Numbered from the stretch's first letter, positions 14,363-23,516 are shown. The stretch: 64,000 nt of DNA from JAEYZM01 sp943372195 (GCA_943372195.1 CALRXS010000008.1:1-64000); one strand, 5' to 3'. Made by a program: numbers and translations. The notes: generated by a model not told the origin, from the sequence alone.

Positions 14363-16309
14363 TTCTTCTGTTGTTTCTTCCGACTTTTTAGTAGTCTTTT
14401 TCTTCTCAGCAGTTTCCATTGTATTTTTCAATGAAGCTAAAACGTCTAAGTCACCTAAAGTAGTTTTCTCAACTGATTCTTTTACTTTTTTCACTGCAGT
14501 TGAAGTAGCTTTAGCATCTTTCTTCTTCTTATCTGTCTCTACTGCTCTTTCTTCAGCTTTTGCTTCTTCGTTAATTTTGCTGTGAGAAACTAAAATTCTC
14601 TTAGATTCTTTGTTGAATTCAATGATTTTGAAATCTAACACTTCTTCTACTTGAACTGGTTTACCATCAACTTTAACTGCATGTTTAGTAGGAGCGAAAC
14701 CTTCAACACCGTAAGGCAAGTTGATTACCGCACCTTTATCAGTTACTTTCGTAACAGTACCTTGGTGTAATGAATCAATTGTGAAAATTGTTTCGAACGT
14801 ATCCCAAGGATTCTCTTCTAATTGTTTGTGACCTAAGCTTAATTTACGCTCTTCAGCATTCACTTCTAAAACAACCACGTCTAATGTTTCACCAACTTTA
14901 GTGAACTCATGAGGGTGATTAATTTTCTTAGACCATGAAAGATCAGAGATATGAATTAATCCGTCGATACCTTCTTCAATTTCTACAAACACACCGAAGT
15001 TAGTCATGTTTTTAACTACAGCTGTATGCTTGCTACCAACTGGGTAACGATCAGCAACACCTACCCAAGGGTCAGGAGTCAATTGCTTAATGCCTAATGA
15101 CATTTTACGCTCGTCTCTGTCAAGAGTTAACACTACTGCTTCCATCTCATCGCTCACTTTCATGAACTCTTGAGGTGAACGTAAATGTTGTGACCATGAC
15201 ATTTCAGAAACGTGAATTAATCCTTCAACACCAGGGATGATTTCTAAGAACGCACCGTAGTCAGCTACAGTAACAATCTTACCTTTCACTTTAGATCCTA
15301 CTACGATAGCAGTATCTAGAGATTCCCAAGGATGAGAAGTTAATTGTTTTAAGCCTAACGCGATTCTCTTCTTCTCATCATCGAAGTCAAGAACTACTAC
15401 GTTAATCTTTTGGTCTAATTTCAACACCTCTTCTGGGTGATCGATACGACCCCATGAAATATCAGTGATGTGTAATAAACCGTCAACACCACCTAAGTCG
15501 ATGAACACACCGAATGCAGTGATATTTTTAACAGTACCCTCTAATACTTGACCTTTTTCAAGTTTAGAGATGATATCGAATTTTTGACTTTCTAAATCGT
15601 CTTCGATTAATACTTTATGAGAAACTACCACGTTACGGAACTCATGGTTAATTTTAACCACTTTGAATTCCATTGTTTTACCTACGTAGATATCGTAGTC
15701 ACGGATAGGTTTGATATCAATTTGTGAACCAGGTAAGAATGCTTCAACACCATCGATGTCAACAATTAAACCACCTTTAGTTCTGCTCTTCACGAAACCA
15801 TTGATAATAGTATCGTTTTCAAGCGCTTGGTTGATAAGATCCCATGAACGTTGCGTTTTAGCACGTTTACGAGAAAGAATCAATTGGCCATTTTTGTCTT
15901 CTTGATCTTCAACAAAAACTTCTACCACATCACCGATTTTTAATTCTGGCATGTCTCTGAATTCAGAAAGAGGCACCATACCATCAGATTTAAATCCGAT
16001 GTTTAATACCGCATCTTTTTGGTTCATTGAAACTACTGTACCTGAGATGATCTCACCTTTGTTGATAGAGCTCAAAGTAGTAGTGTACATACTCTCTAAC
16101 TTAGCACGTTCTTCGTTAGAGTAATTTCCGAATCCTTTTGGATTCATGTCCCAATCAAACGCGTCTGGGATTAATGATTGAGATTTAATCTCTTCAAGCG
16201 ATAGAGAATCTGCTTCCGACTCAATTGACTCGGCGTCTCTTGTTCTTACGAATTCTGCATTCGCTTCTGATGCTAGTAATTCTTTTTCTGTGATTTGTTT
16301 TTTTGCCAT
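14360..16309 (-). CDS. rpsA: 30S ribosomal protein S1
   Basis: S1 binds mRNA on the small subunit. This 649-residue form has six S1 (OB-fold) repeats: the first around GTVVSMNQKDAVLNIGFKSDG, later ones each with GVFVDLGGVDGLLHI-like signatures spaced about 85 residues. A Lys/Glu-rich tail follows. I start it at the ATG at 16309 (MAKKQITEKELL), which is preceded by an AAGGAG-like sequence; that is notable because most genes here lack one. Upstream in-frame TTG (16348) and ATG starts would add an unconserved leader. The gene is monocistronic with its own terminator. Confidence 0.95.
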   Translation of the reverse strand: MAKKQITEKELLASEANAEFVRTRDAESIESEADSLSLEEIKSQSLIPDAFDWDMNPKGFGNYSNEERAKLESMYTTTLSSINKGEIISGTVVSMNQKDAVLNIGFKSDGMVPLSEFRDMPELKIGDVVEVFVEDQEDKNGQLILSRKRAKTQRSWDLINQALENDTIINGFVKSRTKGGLIVDIDGVEAFLPGSQIDIKPIRDYDIYVGKTMEFKVVKINHEFRNVVVSHKVLIEDDLESQKFDIISKLEKGQVLEGTVKNITAFGVFIDLGGVDGLLHITDISWGRIDHPEEVLKLDQKINVVVLDFDDEKKRIALGLKQLTSHPWESLDTAIVVGSKVKGKIVTVADYGAFLEIIPGVEGLIHVSEMSWSQHLRSPQEFMKVSDEMEAVVLTLDRDERKMSLGIKQLTPDPWVGVADRYPVGSKHTAVVKNMTNFGVFVEIEEGIDGLIHISDLSWSKKINHPHEFTKVGETLDVVVLEVNAEERKLSLGHKQLEENPWDTFETIFTIDSLHQGTVTKVTDKGAVINLPYGVEGFAPTKHAVKVDGKPVQVEEVLDFKIIEFNKESKRILVSHSKINEEAKAEERAVETDKKKKDAKATSTAVKKVKESVEKTTLGDLDVLASLKNTMETAEKKKTTKKSEETTEE

Positions 16310-16408
16310 TAAATGTTTATCTCCTTTTCCCATGGTTAGGGACGCCAAAGATAGAAATAAATAGGAAAAAGAAAAATTTTATATTTTGTTGATTATCAGG
16401 GTGAAAAG

Positions 16409-16595
16409 GTATTCAGTATTCAGTATTCAGTATTCCGATGTGCTGATTATAGGCATAATGCGCTAGGAATCTGTATTTTCTGTACCTGTAAGGGGCGATT
16501 TCATCGTCCCCTACAGGTACTACCCAAAATCATCGTGACGTAATTCAAATATCGAGAATCGGAATACGGAATACGGAATACGGAATACGAATTCG
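16409..16595. repeat. Period-7 dyad element, copy C1
   Basis: The left arm is GTATTCA three times then GTATTCC (16409-16436); the right arm is CGGAATA four times (16560-16587). A strong internal hairpin (16482-16499 with 16503-16520) has the sequence GTACCTGTAAGGGGCGAT against ATCGTCCCCTACAGGTAC. A second, larger copy (C2) is at 40736-41010. It fills most of the 295-bp gap between cmk and rpsA. Confidence 0.85.
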
Positions 16596-16604
16596 TGCGG
16601 ATAA

Positions 16605-17273
16605 TTATCTTCCAATTACATCAGCCAGTTTCGCCCGCACGAATTCCAACTGCTCCGCCGGCGTCATGAACGAATTATCCAACACCACCGCATCCTCCGC
16701 CTGCACCAACGGACTCTCCTCCCTATGCGTATCTTCATAATCTCGCATGTTAAGGTTGGCCATCACTTCGTCTAATGGTACGTTCTTACCGTTTTCTAAT
16801 AACTCTTTGTATCTCCTCTGCGCCCTGATCATCGGGTGGGCGGTCATGAATATTTTTAACTGTGCCTTGGGGAATACGGTGGTGCCGATATCGCGACCAT
16901 CCATCACCAAGTTTTGTTTGATGCCTATGTTTTGTTGCAAATAGACCATCGCGTGGCGAACCGCTTTGATGGCGCTCACTCGACTTACGGCATTTGAAAT
17001 TTGCATACTGCGTATCTCTTCGCTCACATCCGACCCGTTCAAAAAAACTTTATTTTCTTCGAAATCAATTTCAATTTCTTTGAGTGCTTTTTGAATTGCA
17101 TCATCAGAACTTAAATCAATATTATTTTGTAAGAAGTAGAGGGTTACACAACGATACATGGCGCCAGAGTCAACATATACATAACCGAATTCTTTCGCCA
17201 ATGCCTTGGCCAAAGTGCTTTTACCACACGACGAATATCCGTCGATGGCTATGTTGATTTTTTCACGCGACAT
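16605..17273 (-). CDS. cmk: Cytidylate kinase
   Basis: Cmk phosphorylates CMP and dCMP. The P-loop IAIDGYSSCGKSTLAKALA (residues 7-25) and YVDSGAMYRCVTLY follow the family pattern. The NMP-binding segment VMDGRDIGTTVFPKA and the lid MIRAQRRYKELLENG are also present. The 222-residue length is normal. It lies 18 bp downstream of porQ in the same direction. It starts at an ATG at 17273 and ends close to repeat C1. Confidence 0.95.
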   Translation of the reverse strand: MSREKINIAIDGYSSCGKSTLAKALAKEFGYVYVDSGAMYRCVTLYFLQNNIDLSSDDAIQKALKEIEIDFEENKVFLNGSDVSEEIRSMQISNAVSRVSAIKAVRHAMVYLQQNIGIKQNLVMDGRDIGTTVFPKAQLKIFMTAHPMIRAQRRYKELLENGKNVPLDEVMANLNMRDYEDTHREESPLVQAEDAVVLDNSFMTPAEQLEFVRAKLADVIGR

Positions 17274-17291
17274 TGTCGCAAAGGTAAGAAT

Positions 17292-18359
17292 TTAAGAGTT
17301 GATTTTTTTCTTTCTGTAAAAATCGGTCGGATTTACAGAGATGCTGAACATATTGCTATTACCCGCGACATGATATTTTGCTGAGCCATAGCTGATATTG
17401 ATTTTCTTTACTCGGATGCCAAAGCCCCATGAGAAGCCTACCGTTGCTGGCTTGTTCTCTAAATATAATTCTCTTCTGCGCTGATGATTGTAGCCTACTC
17501 GTAAATGGAAATTGTCTGATAATAATAACTCAGTGCCTATCGCTACATGTCGCATTAATTTATCGGCAAAATTATAGCTCGTTTGAATCGGTTTGCCGGT
17601 GCTGATATCGATCTGATTGCTTTGATCGTTCGGGTCGCTATACGTTAAGTCGAACTTCTGCAAATCATGTAAGGTTAAACTGAATCTGAAGGGTGCGTAC
17701 TTTAATTTTTTAGTTACTGTAAACAAGGCTTCGAATGGTAAACTTTCTCTATTGCCGTAATACGTACTTACTTGCGAACCGATGTTCAAAACACTGAACG
17801 ACAATCCGAAGCCGCTAGTACTGTCAACATACGATCCGCCTAAATCAGCAGCCACTGCAGTAGAGCGATACGACTCTAAATTCGAGAAGATGGTTTTTAC
17901 ATTGACACCGTATCTGAATTTCTTGTATGCATTTGAATAAGTGACGTTGAAGGCATTCTCGTTTGCTTTGAAAGTTCCTTGCTCATTACCTATATCATCA
18001 CGCATCACCAAGTTACCGTAATCAATATAATTCACACCGATCGATAACATGCCTTTCTTTTGTATGTCGAAAGCTGTAGCGATATAACCGTATTGAATGT
18101 CTGATACATAATTGTTCACGTTCAATGACCAAACATTGTTCATATTCGGATTTAATAGCGAAGGATTTTGAAATGAATTACTCAGGTCATTGTCCCAAGT
18201 GATGGCATGATACGAACCCAATGCCGTTGCCCTTGCTGAATAAGGCAATTCCATGAAACCATAAATTCTTGATCCGCCTAACTGAGCAAATGATTGATTG
18301 TTCAATACAATAAATAAGAAGCTGCCGATGAGGCCGAGACATAGTTTATTTAGTTTCAT
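17292..18359 (-). CDS. porQ: Type IX secretion system protein PorQ
   Basis: PorQ is an outer-membrane barrel of the T9SS attachment complex with PorU, PorV and PorZ. The signal peptide ends near SFAQ. The mature start (GGSRIYGFMELPYSARATALG) and the nearby NPSLLNPNMNN are PorQ/PorV-family signatures, followed by amphipathic strands to the end. I use the second ATG (18359), which begins the signal peptide; the first at 18368 adds three residues. It is next to cmk. It links to the T9SS cargo genes found throughout the window. Confidence 0.85.
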   Translation of the reverse strand: MKLNKLCLGLIGSFLFIVLNNQSFAQLGGSRIYGFMELPYSARATALGSYHAITWDNDLSNSFQNPSLLNPNMNNVWSLNVNNYVSDIQYGYIATAFDIQKKGMLSIGVNYIDYGNLVMRDDIGNEQGTFKANENAFNVTYSNAYKKFRYGVNVKTIFSNLESYRSTAVAADLGGSYVDSTSGFGLSFSVLNIGSQVSTYYGNRESLPFEALFTVTKKLKYAPFRFSLTLHDLQKFDLTYSDPNDQSNQIDISTGKPIQTSYNFADKLMRHVAIGTELLLSDNFHLRVGYNHQRRRELYLENKPATVGFSWGFGIRVKKINISYGSAKYHVAGNSNMFSISVNPTDFYRKKKINS

Positions 18360-18404
18360 CACTTGCATAACGACAAGAATACTGAATTATTTTTAGCTCT
18401 TAAA

Positions 18405-19820
18405 TTATTTAGCAAAGAATTTCGGATGGAAGTTTACCAGAAAGACCTGAAAACTTGCACGGGTAATTGCGGTATATAACCAGCGTAACAAATCTAAATT
18501 CAGCATCTCATCAACTAAATAACCTTGGTCGACGAAGACCACTTTCCACTGTCCGCCTTGCGCCTTATGACAAGTCACCGCATAGGCAAACTTAATTTGT
18601 AGGGCATTGTAATAGGGGTCAGCTTTTATTTTTTCGTAGCGCTCTTTTTTATTTAAGATATCAGCATAGTCGGCACTTACTGAATCAAATAATTTCTTTT
18701 GATCTTCATTGTTTAAACTCGGCGAGTCGACATATATGGTATCGATCAAGACTTTTACCGTTAACTTCAACTCGTTCGGGAAATCGATTAACTGCACCGT
18801 AATATCTGCAAAACGAAAGCCATGCATCTCTTCTTCTCTACCTACTTTTACGACTCTGATGATTTCACCATTGGCAATGAAGCCTTGCTCTTCAGGAGGT
18901 AGCCAGAAATAATTATTCTTCACCACCATCAAAAAATCGCCTGCTGAAATTTCTTCTTCTCTGAATAAAATTCTACTGCGTATTTGTTGATTGTATTGAT
19001 TCGCATTTTTGTTCGAGCGACATACGACCAATGTTTCGTCGATGCCATAATTATCATATGCATAGTTAATGCCATCACCTAATTGCTCACCGGTGATCGA
19101 ATAAAAATCTTTGAAGCCTTTCGTTTTTATTTGAGGCCAGTTGATAATATTTTCATCGATCAACTTTCTCAAATCAGTAGCATTTTCAAGTATGCCAGAA
19201 GCTTTCTCTTGTCGAAGTACTTCTGTTAACTCATGCTCGAAGATGCGCAAGCCGTATTGAGAGTGCATCATTTCTTTGTTGAGGGCCGGACTAAAATCGG
19301 AGCCGACAGGGGGGAGCTGAGCAGTGTCGCCGACAAGTAATAATCGACAGTTATTGGTATTTGAATAAACGTATTCTACTAAATCATCGAGTAAGCTCCC
19401 GCGAGAAAAATAAGCACCAGTGGCATCGTTCATAGTGCCTGAAATCATAGAGCTTTCATCGACAATGAAGATGGTATTGGTATGTTTATTTTCATTCAAG
19501 CTGAAGCTCGCCAACACTTCTACCGACGATTTTCTTCTATAAATTTTTTTGTGGATGGTGCTGGCATTTTCGCCGCTGTAGTTCGAGAGTACTTTTGCAG
19601 CTCTACCAGTTGGGGCCAATAACACGGCTTTGTACTTGTTCGATTTTAAATAGGCAACAATTGCTTTCACAGTAGTGGTTTTACCCGTACCCGCATATCC
19701 TCGTAGTATAAACGCAGAATGCATATTATCATCTTTGAGAAAGCCTTCAAACTTCCTGAAAAATGCCGCTTGTCCGGCACTAGGCGTTTTACCTAAGTAT
19801 TTCTCAAAATCTGCTTGCAA
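18405..19820 (-). CDS. RecD-like ATP-dependent DNA helicase
   Basis: The 471-residue superfamily 1 helicase has Walker A GYAGTGKTTT (residues 41-50). Walker B is IFIVDESSMI, motif III is LLVGDTAQLPPVGSD, and the C-terminal UvrD_C_2-type motif is AYAVTCHKAQGGQW followed by YTAITRASF. This is the AAA_30/UvrD_C_2 architecture of short RecD-like enzymes; full-length RecD2 has extra N-terminal domains that are missing here. The start is a TTG at 19820; the next ATG (residue 33) would remove the conserved lead-in to Walker A. Its in vivo role in repair or recombination is not established. Confidence 0.88.
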   Translation of the reverse strand: MQADFEKYLGKTPSAGQAAFFRKFEGFLKDDNMHSAFILRGYAGTGKTTTVKAIVAYLKSNKYKAVLLAPTGRAAKVLSNYSGENASTIHKKIYRRKSSVEVLASFSLNENKHTNTIFIVDESSMISGTMNDATGAYFSRGSLLDDLVEYVYSNTNNCRLLLVGDTAQLPPVGSDFSPALNKEMMHSQYGLRIFEHELTEVLRQEKASGILENATDLRKLIDENIINWPQIKTKGFKDFYSITGEQLGDGINYAYDNYGIDETLVVCRSNKNANQYNQQIRSRILFREEEISAGDFLMVVKNNYFWLPPEEQGFIANGEIIRVVKVGREEEMHGFRFADITVQLIDFPNELKLTVKVLIDTIYVDSPSLNNEDQKKLFDSVSADYADILNKKERYEKIKADPYYNALQIKFAYAVTCHKAQGGQWKVVFVDQGYLVDEMLNLDLLRWLYTAITRASFQVFLVNFHPKFFAK

Positions 19821-19844
19821 TTATCGTTAATATTTAAAATGTTA

Positions 19845-19852
19845 TACATTTG
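19845..19852 (+). promoter_or_regulatory. TACATTTG promoter box before the DUF3822 gene
   Basis: The TAnnTTTG box ends 5 bp before the ATG at 19858, so the transcript should start at or near the start codon. Upstream -33 motif is weak. Confidence 0.45.
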
Positions 19853-19857
19853 TGCAT

Positions 19858-20712
19858 ATGGCTGAACAAAATACATTAAACATACATAAAATCGAAAGGG
19901 TTGATGAAAGTTTTTATTTCGATAAAAAAGCTACTTACGATTTAATCTTCAAATTTAATGGCAATAAATTTCAAGCGGTATCCTATAATCGTGATCGTGA
20001 GAAGTTTGTTCTGCAAGCTGAGTTTCAACGCATAGACGGATTTAAGCAATACAAAGAAGTATTGTTTCAGACCGATTTTTTAGAGTACGAATTCAATAAA
20101 GTATATTATATCTCTTCTTCAAAAACACATGCTTTAGTGCCTGCACCTTTTTCTGATGTGAACAGCGATGAGCTATTATTAGAGTTTCAGAATCAGAGTG
20201 AAGAAATTACGAAAATATTAAAGTCAGACATTCAATTGTTAAATGCTAAAATGGTTTTCGCACAAGATGTGCAAGAATTAGCATTGGTACGATCTAAATT
20301 TCCGGAAGTAAATGTTTTGCACTCTTCTGCTTGTTTGTTTAAGTATATTCAGCATTTGAGTTTCTCAGGGCATGCGATGTTTTTGAATTTCAATGAAGAT
20401 AATTTCGAGTTGATATTAATGCAAAATAGAAATTGCATTTTGTATAATATCTACAGCTTTGAAACGCTTGAAGATTTAATCTACTTCCCATTATTTATTG
20501 CAGAACAGTTCGGTATTTCAAAAGCAGATTTGCAAATCATTTTATTAGGAGATATAGAAGCGAATGATGAGAAACATGCAATTTTGAAAGAGCATTTTCA
20601 GCAATTATTTTTTGCACCTATAGATAAAAATTTCGAATACACTTATAGAATTGAGAAAGATACGAGCATACATCGTTTTGCTCATTTATATAGTGCGCTT
20701 TTATGCGAATAA
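19858..20712 (+). CDS. DUF3822 family protein
   Basis: The 284-residue protein is of the Bacteroidota-restricted DUF3822 family, which is commonly beside rsmD and coaD, as here. The sequence shows an ASKHA-like (actin/hexokinase-like) two-lobed pattern: strand-rich lobes with ILLGDIEAND and HALVPAPFS segments, but no catalytic motif I can assert. The ATG at 19858 is used because the in-frame GTG at 19852 overlaps the TACATTTG promoter box. It overlaps rsmD by 10 bp, so the two are translationally linked. Function unknown. Confidence 0.85.
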   Translation: MAEQNTLNIHKIERVDESFYFDKKATYDLIFKFNGNKFQAVSYNRDREKFVLQAEFQRIDGFKQYKEVLFQTDFLEYEFNKVYYISSSKTHALVPAPFSDVNSDELLLEFQNQSEEITKILKSDIQLLNAKMVFAQDVQELALVRSKFPEVNVLHSSACLFKYIQHLSFSGHAMFLNFNEDNFELILMQNRNCILYNIYSFETLEDLIYFPLFIAEQFGISKADLQIILLGDIEANDEKHAILKEHFQQLFFAPIDKNFEYTYRIEKDTSIHRFAHLYSALLCE

Positions 20713-21233
20713 TTTCTGGTACACATAGAGGCTTGAGAATTCAAGCACCACAAAAATTACCTGTAAGGCCTACGACCGATATTGCGAAGGAGGCATTGTT
20801 TAATATTTTACAACATTCTATCGATTTTTCAGAGATTAAACTACTCGATTTATTTTCAGGTACGGGTAATATATCTTATGAATTTGCTTCTCGCGGATGT
20901 ACAGATATTGTATCGATCGACAAGCATGCAGCATGTGTGAAGTTCATTCAAGAAACGGCTAAGAAGCATGCATTTGCTATCGATGCGATGCGTGCCGATG
21001 TATTTAAATTTTTAAGTTCAGATCTCGATTCGTATGATATTATTTTCGCAGATCCTCCTTATGATTTACCCAACATCCCCATGATAGCAGAATTAGTTTT
21101 GAAGCATGATTTGTTGAAACCCGACGGACAGTTAATTATAGAACATGCGAGTGTACAGAAATTAGATTACGTTAAGGGATTTGTGGAGGCAAGGGTATAT
21201 GGATCATCCACTTTTTCTTTTTTTAATCGATAG
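20703..21233 (+). CDS. rsmD: 16S rRNA (guanine(966)-N2)-methyltransferase
   Basis: RsmD methylates G966 of 16S rRNA. The N-terminal MRIISGTHRGLRI, VRPTTDIAKEALFNIL and the AdoMet site LLDLFSGTGNISYEFASRG are diagnostic. The catalytic motif IFADPPYDLP is present. The 176-residue length is normal. It overlaps the DUF3822 gene by 10 bp and is followed by coaD after 24 bp. Confidence 0.94.
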   Translation: MRIISGTHRGLRIQAPQKLPVRPTTDIAKEALFNILQHSIDFSEIKLLDLFSGTGNISYEFASRGCTDIVSIDKHAACVKFIQETAKKHAFAIDAMRADVFKFLSSDLDSYDIIFADPPYDLPNIPMIAELVLKHDLLKPDGQLIIEHASVQKLDYVKGFVEARVYGSSTFSFFNR

Positions 21234-21235
21234 AA

Positions 21236-21243
21236 TAAATTTG
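21236..21243 (+). promoter_or_regulatory. TAAATTTG box before coaD
   Basis: Matches TAnnTTTG, 14 bp before the coaD ATG. coaD could thus have its own promoter in addition to read-through from rsmD. Confidence 0.35.
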
Positions 21244-21257
21244 CTTAATTTAGCAGT

Positions 21258-21737
21258 ATGGAAAAAATAGCATTATTCCCCGGATCGTTTGACCCCATTA
21301 CACTTGCACACATCGATATATTGAATCGTGCATTGCCTTTATTTGATAAAGTGTATGTGGGCATCGGATTGAACAGCAATAAGCAATCGCTATTGACTGC
21401 GAATGAAAGAGAAGAGATGCTAAAAAATGTTTTTGCTAAACATAAAAACATAGAGGTATTAACCTATGAAGGCTTAACCGTAGACATCTGCAAAAAGGTA
21501 AATGCACAATACATGATTCGCGGTATTCGATCGGTATCAGATTTTGAATACGAGAAAGCAATCAGTCAAATGAACCATGCGATGCAACCAGATATAGAAA
21601 GTATTTTCGTGTTATCGAAGCCAGGCTTTTCAGCGATAAGTTCTACCATTGTACGTGATATATTACGTAATGGTGGCGACATCACACAGTTCGTACCGAA
21701 AGAAGTTGCAGAATATTTATTGATACATAAACGATAA
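21258..21737 (+). CDS. coaD: Phosphopantetheine adenylyltransferase
   Basis: CoaD transfers AMP to 4'-phosphopantetheine in CoA synthesis. FPGSFDPITLAHIDI (residues 7-21), KVYVGIGLNSNKQ, MIRGIRSVSDFEYE and SAISSTIVRDI match the family; 159 residues is normal. The nucleotidyltransferase (T/H)xGH motif reads TLAH (residues 15-18), with Ala where Gly is usual. Catalytic His18 is kept, so activity is expected. It ends directly against the convergent Nudix gene without a spacer. Confidence 0.94.
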   Translation: MEKIALFPGSFDPITLAHIDILNRALPLFDKVYVGIGLNSNKQSLLTANEREEMLKNVFAKHKNIEVLTYEGLTVDICKKVNAQYMIRGIRSVSDFEYEKAISQMNHAMQPDIESIFVLSKPGFSAISSTIVRDILRNGGDITQFVPKEVAEYLLIHKR

Positions 21738-22343
21738 TTACAGTTCGTCGATAATGTCTTTAATCATCGCGTAAGTATTGCTTTTGATTTTCGATAAATC
21801 ATTTTTCTTAAACCAATCGATCGCCGTAATTTCTTCTTCAGCTTGTGGAATTAAGATTTCTTCTGCATCACATTGCATATTAAACCAATAGGTTTTTTTC
21901 AAGCACCATTTATTTTTCATGTTGAAAATATGGTAACTCTCTGTCAAGAAACTTTTGATTTTATGTGAAACGATGCCGCACTCTTCTTGCACTTCACGTA
22001 ATGCCGCCTCTTGAATACCTTCGCCTTTATCTATTTTACCCTTCGGCAAATCCCACTTCTCTCTTCTGTATATGAACAAGATAGAATCTTTTGAAGCGTT
22101 GTAAACGAGTCCGCCCGCCGCCTCAATCACCTTCAAATTCCCCACAAACTTTTCAAAGCTTTTTTTCTCTTCGGATGTGTGAATAACATAGGCTTTTTTG
22201 CTTTCTAGGGCTGTTAAAAACTCGTTATTAAAAATTAAATCATCTGATTCATAGTGCATTGCAATATCTTGTTCTGGAATATTGAGCTTAATATGCTTTT
22301 GTGAGAAAATTATCGGTTTATCGTTAATATAAATTTTATACAT
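21738..22343 (-). CDS. Nudix hydrolase
   Basis: The 201-residue protein has a complete Nudix box: GKIDKGEGIQ followed by EAALREVQEECGI, with the metal-binding REVQEE. LPKGKIDKGEG suggests the diadenosine polyphosphate/NDP-type subfamily, but the substrate is unknown. The N-terminal ~70 residues are an extra beta-rich segment. The ATG at 22343 overlaps the divergent pyrE promoter box (22339-22346), so the two divergent genes share a very short control region. Its stop abuts coaD. Confidence 0.85.
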   Translation of the reverse strand: MYKIYINDKPIIFSQKHIKLNIPEQDIAMHYESDDLIFNNEFLTALESKKAYVIHTSEEKKSFEKFVGNLKVIEAAGGLVYNASKDSILFIYRREKWDLPKGKIDKGEGIQEAALREVQEECGIVSHKIKSFLTESYHIFNMKNKWCLKKTYWFNMQCDAEEILIPQAEEEITAIDWFKKNDLSKIKSNTYAMIKDIIDEL

Positions 22344-22346
22344 TTG
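22339..22346 (+). promoter_or_regulatory. TACATTTG promoter box of pyrE
   Basis: The box matches TAnnTTTG, ends 4 bp before the pyrE ATG (22351) and overlaps the start of the divergent Nudix gene. A leaderless pyrE mRNA is implied. Confidence 0.45.
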
Positions 22347-22350
22347 CGCT

Positions 22351-23004
22351 ATGATTAATAAGAGGGAAACGTCGTTAAAAGTAGCAGAATTTTTGCTTCA
22401 AATCAAGGCAATAAAACTGCAACCAAGTAATCCGTTTACTTGGGCTTCGGGTTGGAAGTCTCCTATTTATTGTGATAATAGAGTAACATTATCCTATCCA
22501 CCTGTTAGAACATTTATACGTCAAAGATTATCAGAAGTTATCAACGAAGAATTTACTTCAGTGAGTTTAATTGCAGGTGTAGCAACAGCTGGTATACCAC
22601 AAGGTGTATTAGTAGCACAAGAATTAGGCTTACCATTTGCATATGTACGCTCAGCACCGAAAGATCATGGAATGAACAACATGATTGAGGGTGAAGTGAA
22701 AGAAGGACAACGTGTGGTAGTAGTAGAAGATCTAATCTCTACTGGCAAGAGTAGCTTGAAAGCTGTTGAAGCATTAAGAGCTGCTGGATGTGAAGTAGTA
22801 GGTATGGTTTCTATTTTCACTTACGGTTTTGACAAAGCAGTAGAGAATTTTGTAAACGCAAATTGCAAATTAGTATCATTAAGTAATTACAATGATTTAA
22901 TAGATCAAGCATTAAGCTCTGGTTATATAACAGAGAATGATGTAGAGATCTTGAAGTCGTGGAGACAGAACCCGGAGCATTGGGGCCTTGAAGAGACGGC
23001 TTAG
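22351..23004 (+). CDS. pyrE: Orotate phosphoribosyltransferase
   Basis: PyrE converts orotate and PRPP to OMP. The N-terminal FTWASGWKSPIYCDNR binds orotate. The PRPP loop VVVVEDLISTGKSSLKAVEALR and the LIAGVATAGIPQGVLVA segment are clear. The 217-residue length is normal. It is the third de novo pyrimidine gene in the window, unlinked to pyrR-pyrB. It is followed by an in-register heptamer repeat (family E) starting 22 bp after the stop. Confidence 0.95.
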   Translation: MINKRETSLKVAEFLLQIKAIKLQPSNPFTWASGWKSPIYCDNRVTLSYPPVRTFIRQRLSEVINEEFTSVSLIAGVATAGIPQGVLVAQELGLPFAYVRSAPKDHGMNNMIEGEVKEGQRVVVVEDLISTGKSSLKAVEALRAAGCEVVGMVSIFTYGFDKAVENFVNANCKLVSLSNYNDLIDQALSSGYITENDVEILKSWRQNPEHWGLEETA

Positions 23005-23026
23005 TGAATTTACAAAGCAGTGATAT

Positions 23027-23103
23027 TGTACAATGTATTATGTACAATGTATTATGTACAAAGTACATTAAACATTATACATTGTACTTAATACCTAATA
23101 CAT
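23027..23103. repeat. Period-7 array with inverted arms (family E)
   Basis: Eleven consecutive heptamers in perfect register: TGTACAA, TGTATTA, TGTACAA, TGTATTA, TGTACAA, AGTACAT, TAAACAT, TATACAT, TGTACTT, AATACCT, AATACAT. The two halves are inverted copies of each other (GTACAATGTA against TACATTGTAC). It fills the pyrE-SRPBCC gap and ends 5 bp before the next start codon. Confidence 0.8.
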
Positions 23104-23108
23104 CAACA

Positions 23109-23507
23109 ATGACAAGCATCCAAAGCGAAAATCAATCAATTCAGAAGCCTCTAAGCGAGGTTTTTACTTTTTTAGCTAACGCTAATAACCATAAGGTATT
23201 GATGCCAGAAAATATTTATAACTGGAGCTCTACGGAAGATGAATGTAAATTCACGATTCAGAACATGGCGAAGTTAGAATTGAAAATATCTGAACGTGAT
23301 GCTGCTGGTAAAATTGTGATTATACCTTCGGTGCCTGCACCATTTGATTTAAACATTGTCTGGACAATCAGTGTTATAGATGAAAATTCTTGCTCAGCAC
23401 AAATGACTATCAATGCAGATTTGAATCCCTTTATTAAAATGATGGCGGTATCTCCATTGACTAAGTTAGTAAACCATCAGGTTCAAGCTTTGGCAACGAA
23501 TGTTTAA
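23109..23507 (+). CDS. SRPBCC family protein
   Basis: The protein is 132 residues when started at the ATG at 23109. An in-frame ATG at 23004 would translate the heptamer array and is rejected. The pattern SLSEVFTFLANANNHKVLMPEN, a central beta meander and a long C-terminal helix (SPLTKLVNHQVQALA) is that of the SRPBCC/START-like hydrophobic-ligand fold, near the CoxG/polyketide-cyclase type. The ligand is unknown. It lies 9 bp before the nuclease gene and is probably co-transcribed. Confidence 0.75.
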   Translation: MTSIQSENQSIQKPLSEVFTFLANANNHKVLMPENIYNWSSTEDECKFTIQNMAKLELKISERDAAGKIVIIPSVPAPFDLNIVWTISVIDENSCSAQMTINADLNPFIKMMAVSPLTKLVNHQVQALATNV

Positions 23508-23516
23508 AGCTTAAAT

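Noticed and set aside
16310..16348. Longer rpsA from the TTG at 16348
   Set aside because: The ATG at 16309 has a nearby AAGGAG and gives the normal S1 N-terminus.
23004..23108. Extended SRPBCC protein starting at 23004
   Set aside because: The extension would translate the heptamer array; conserved fold begins after the ATG at 23109.
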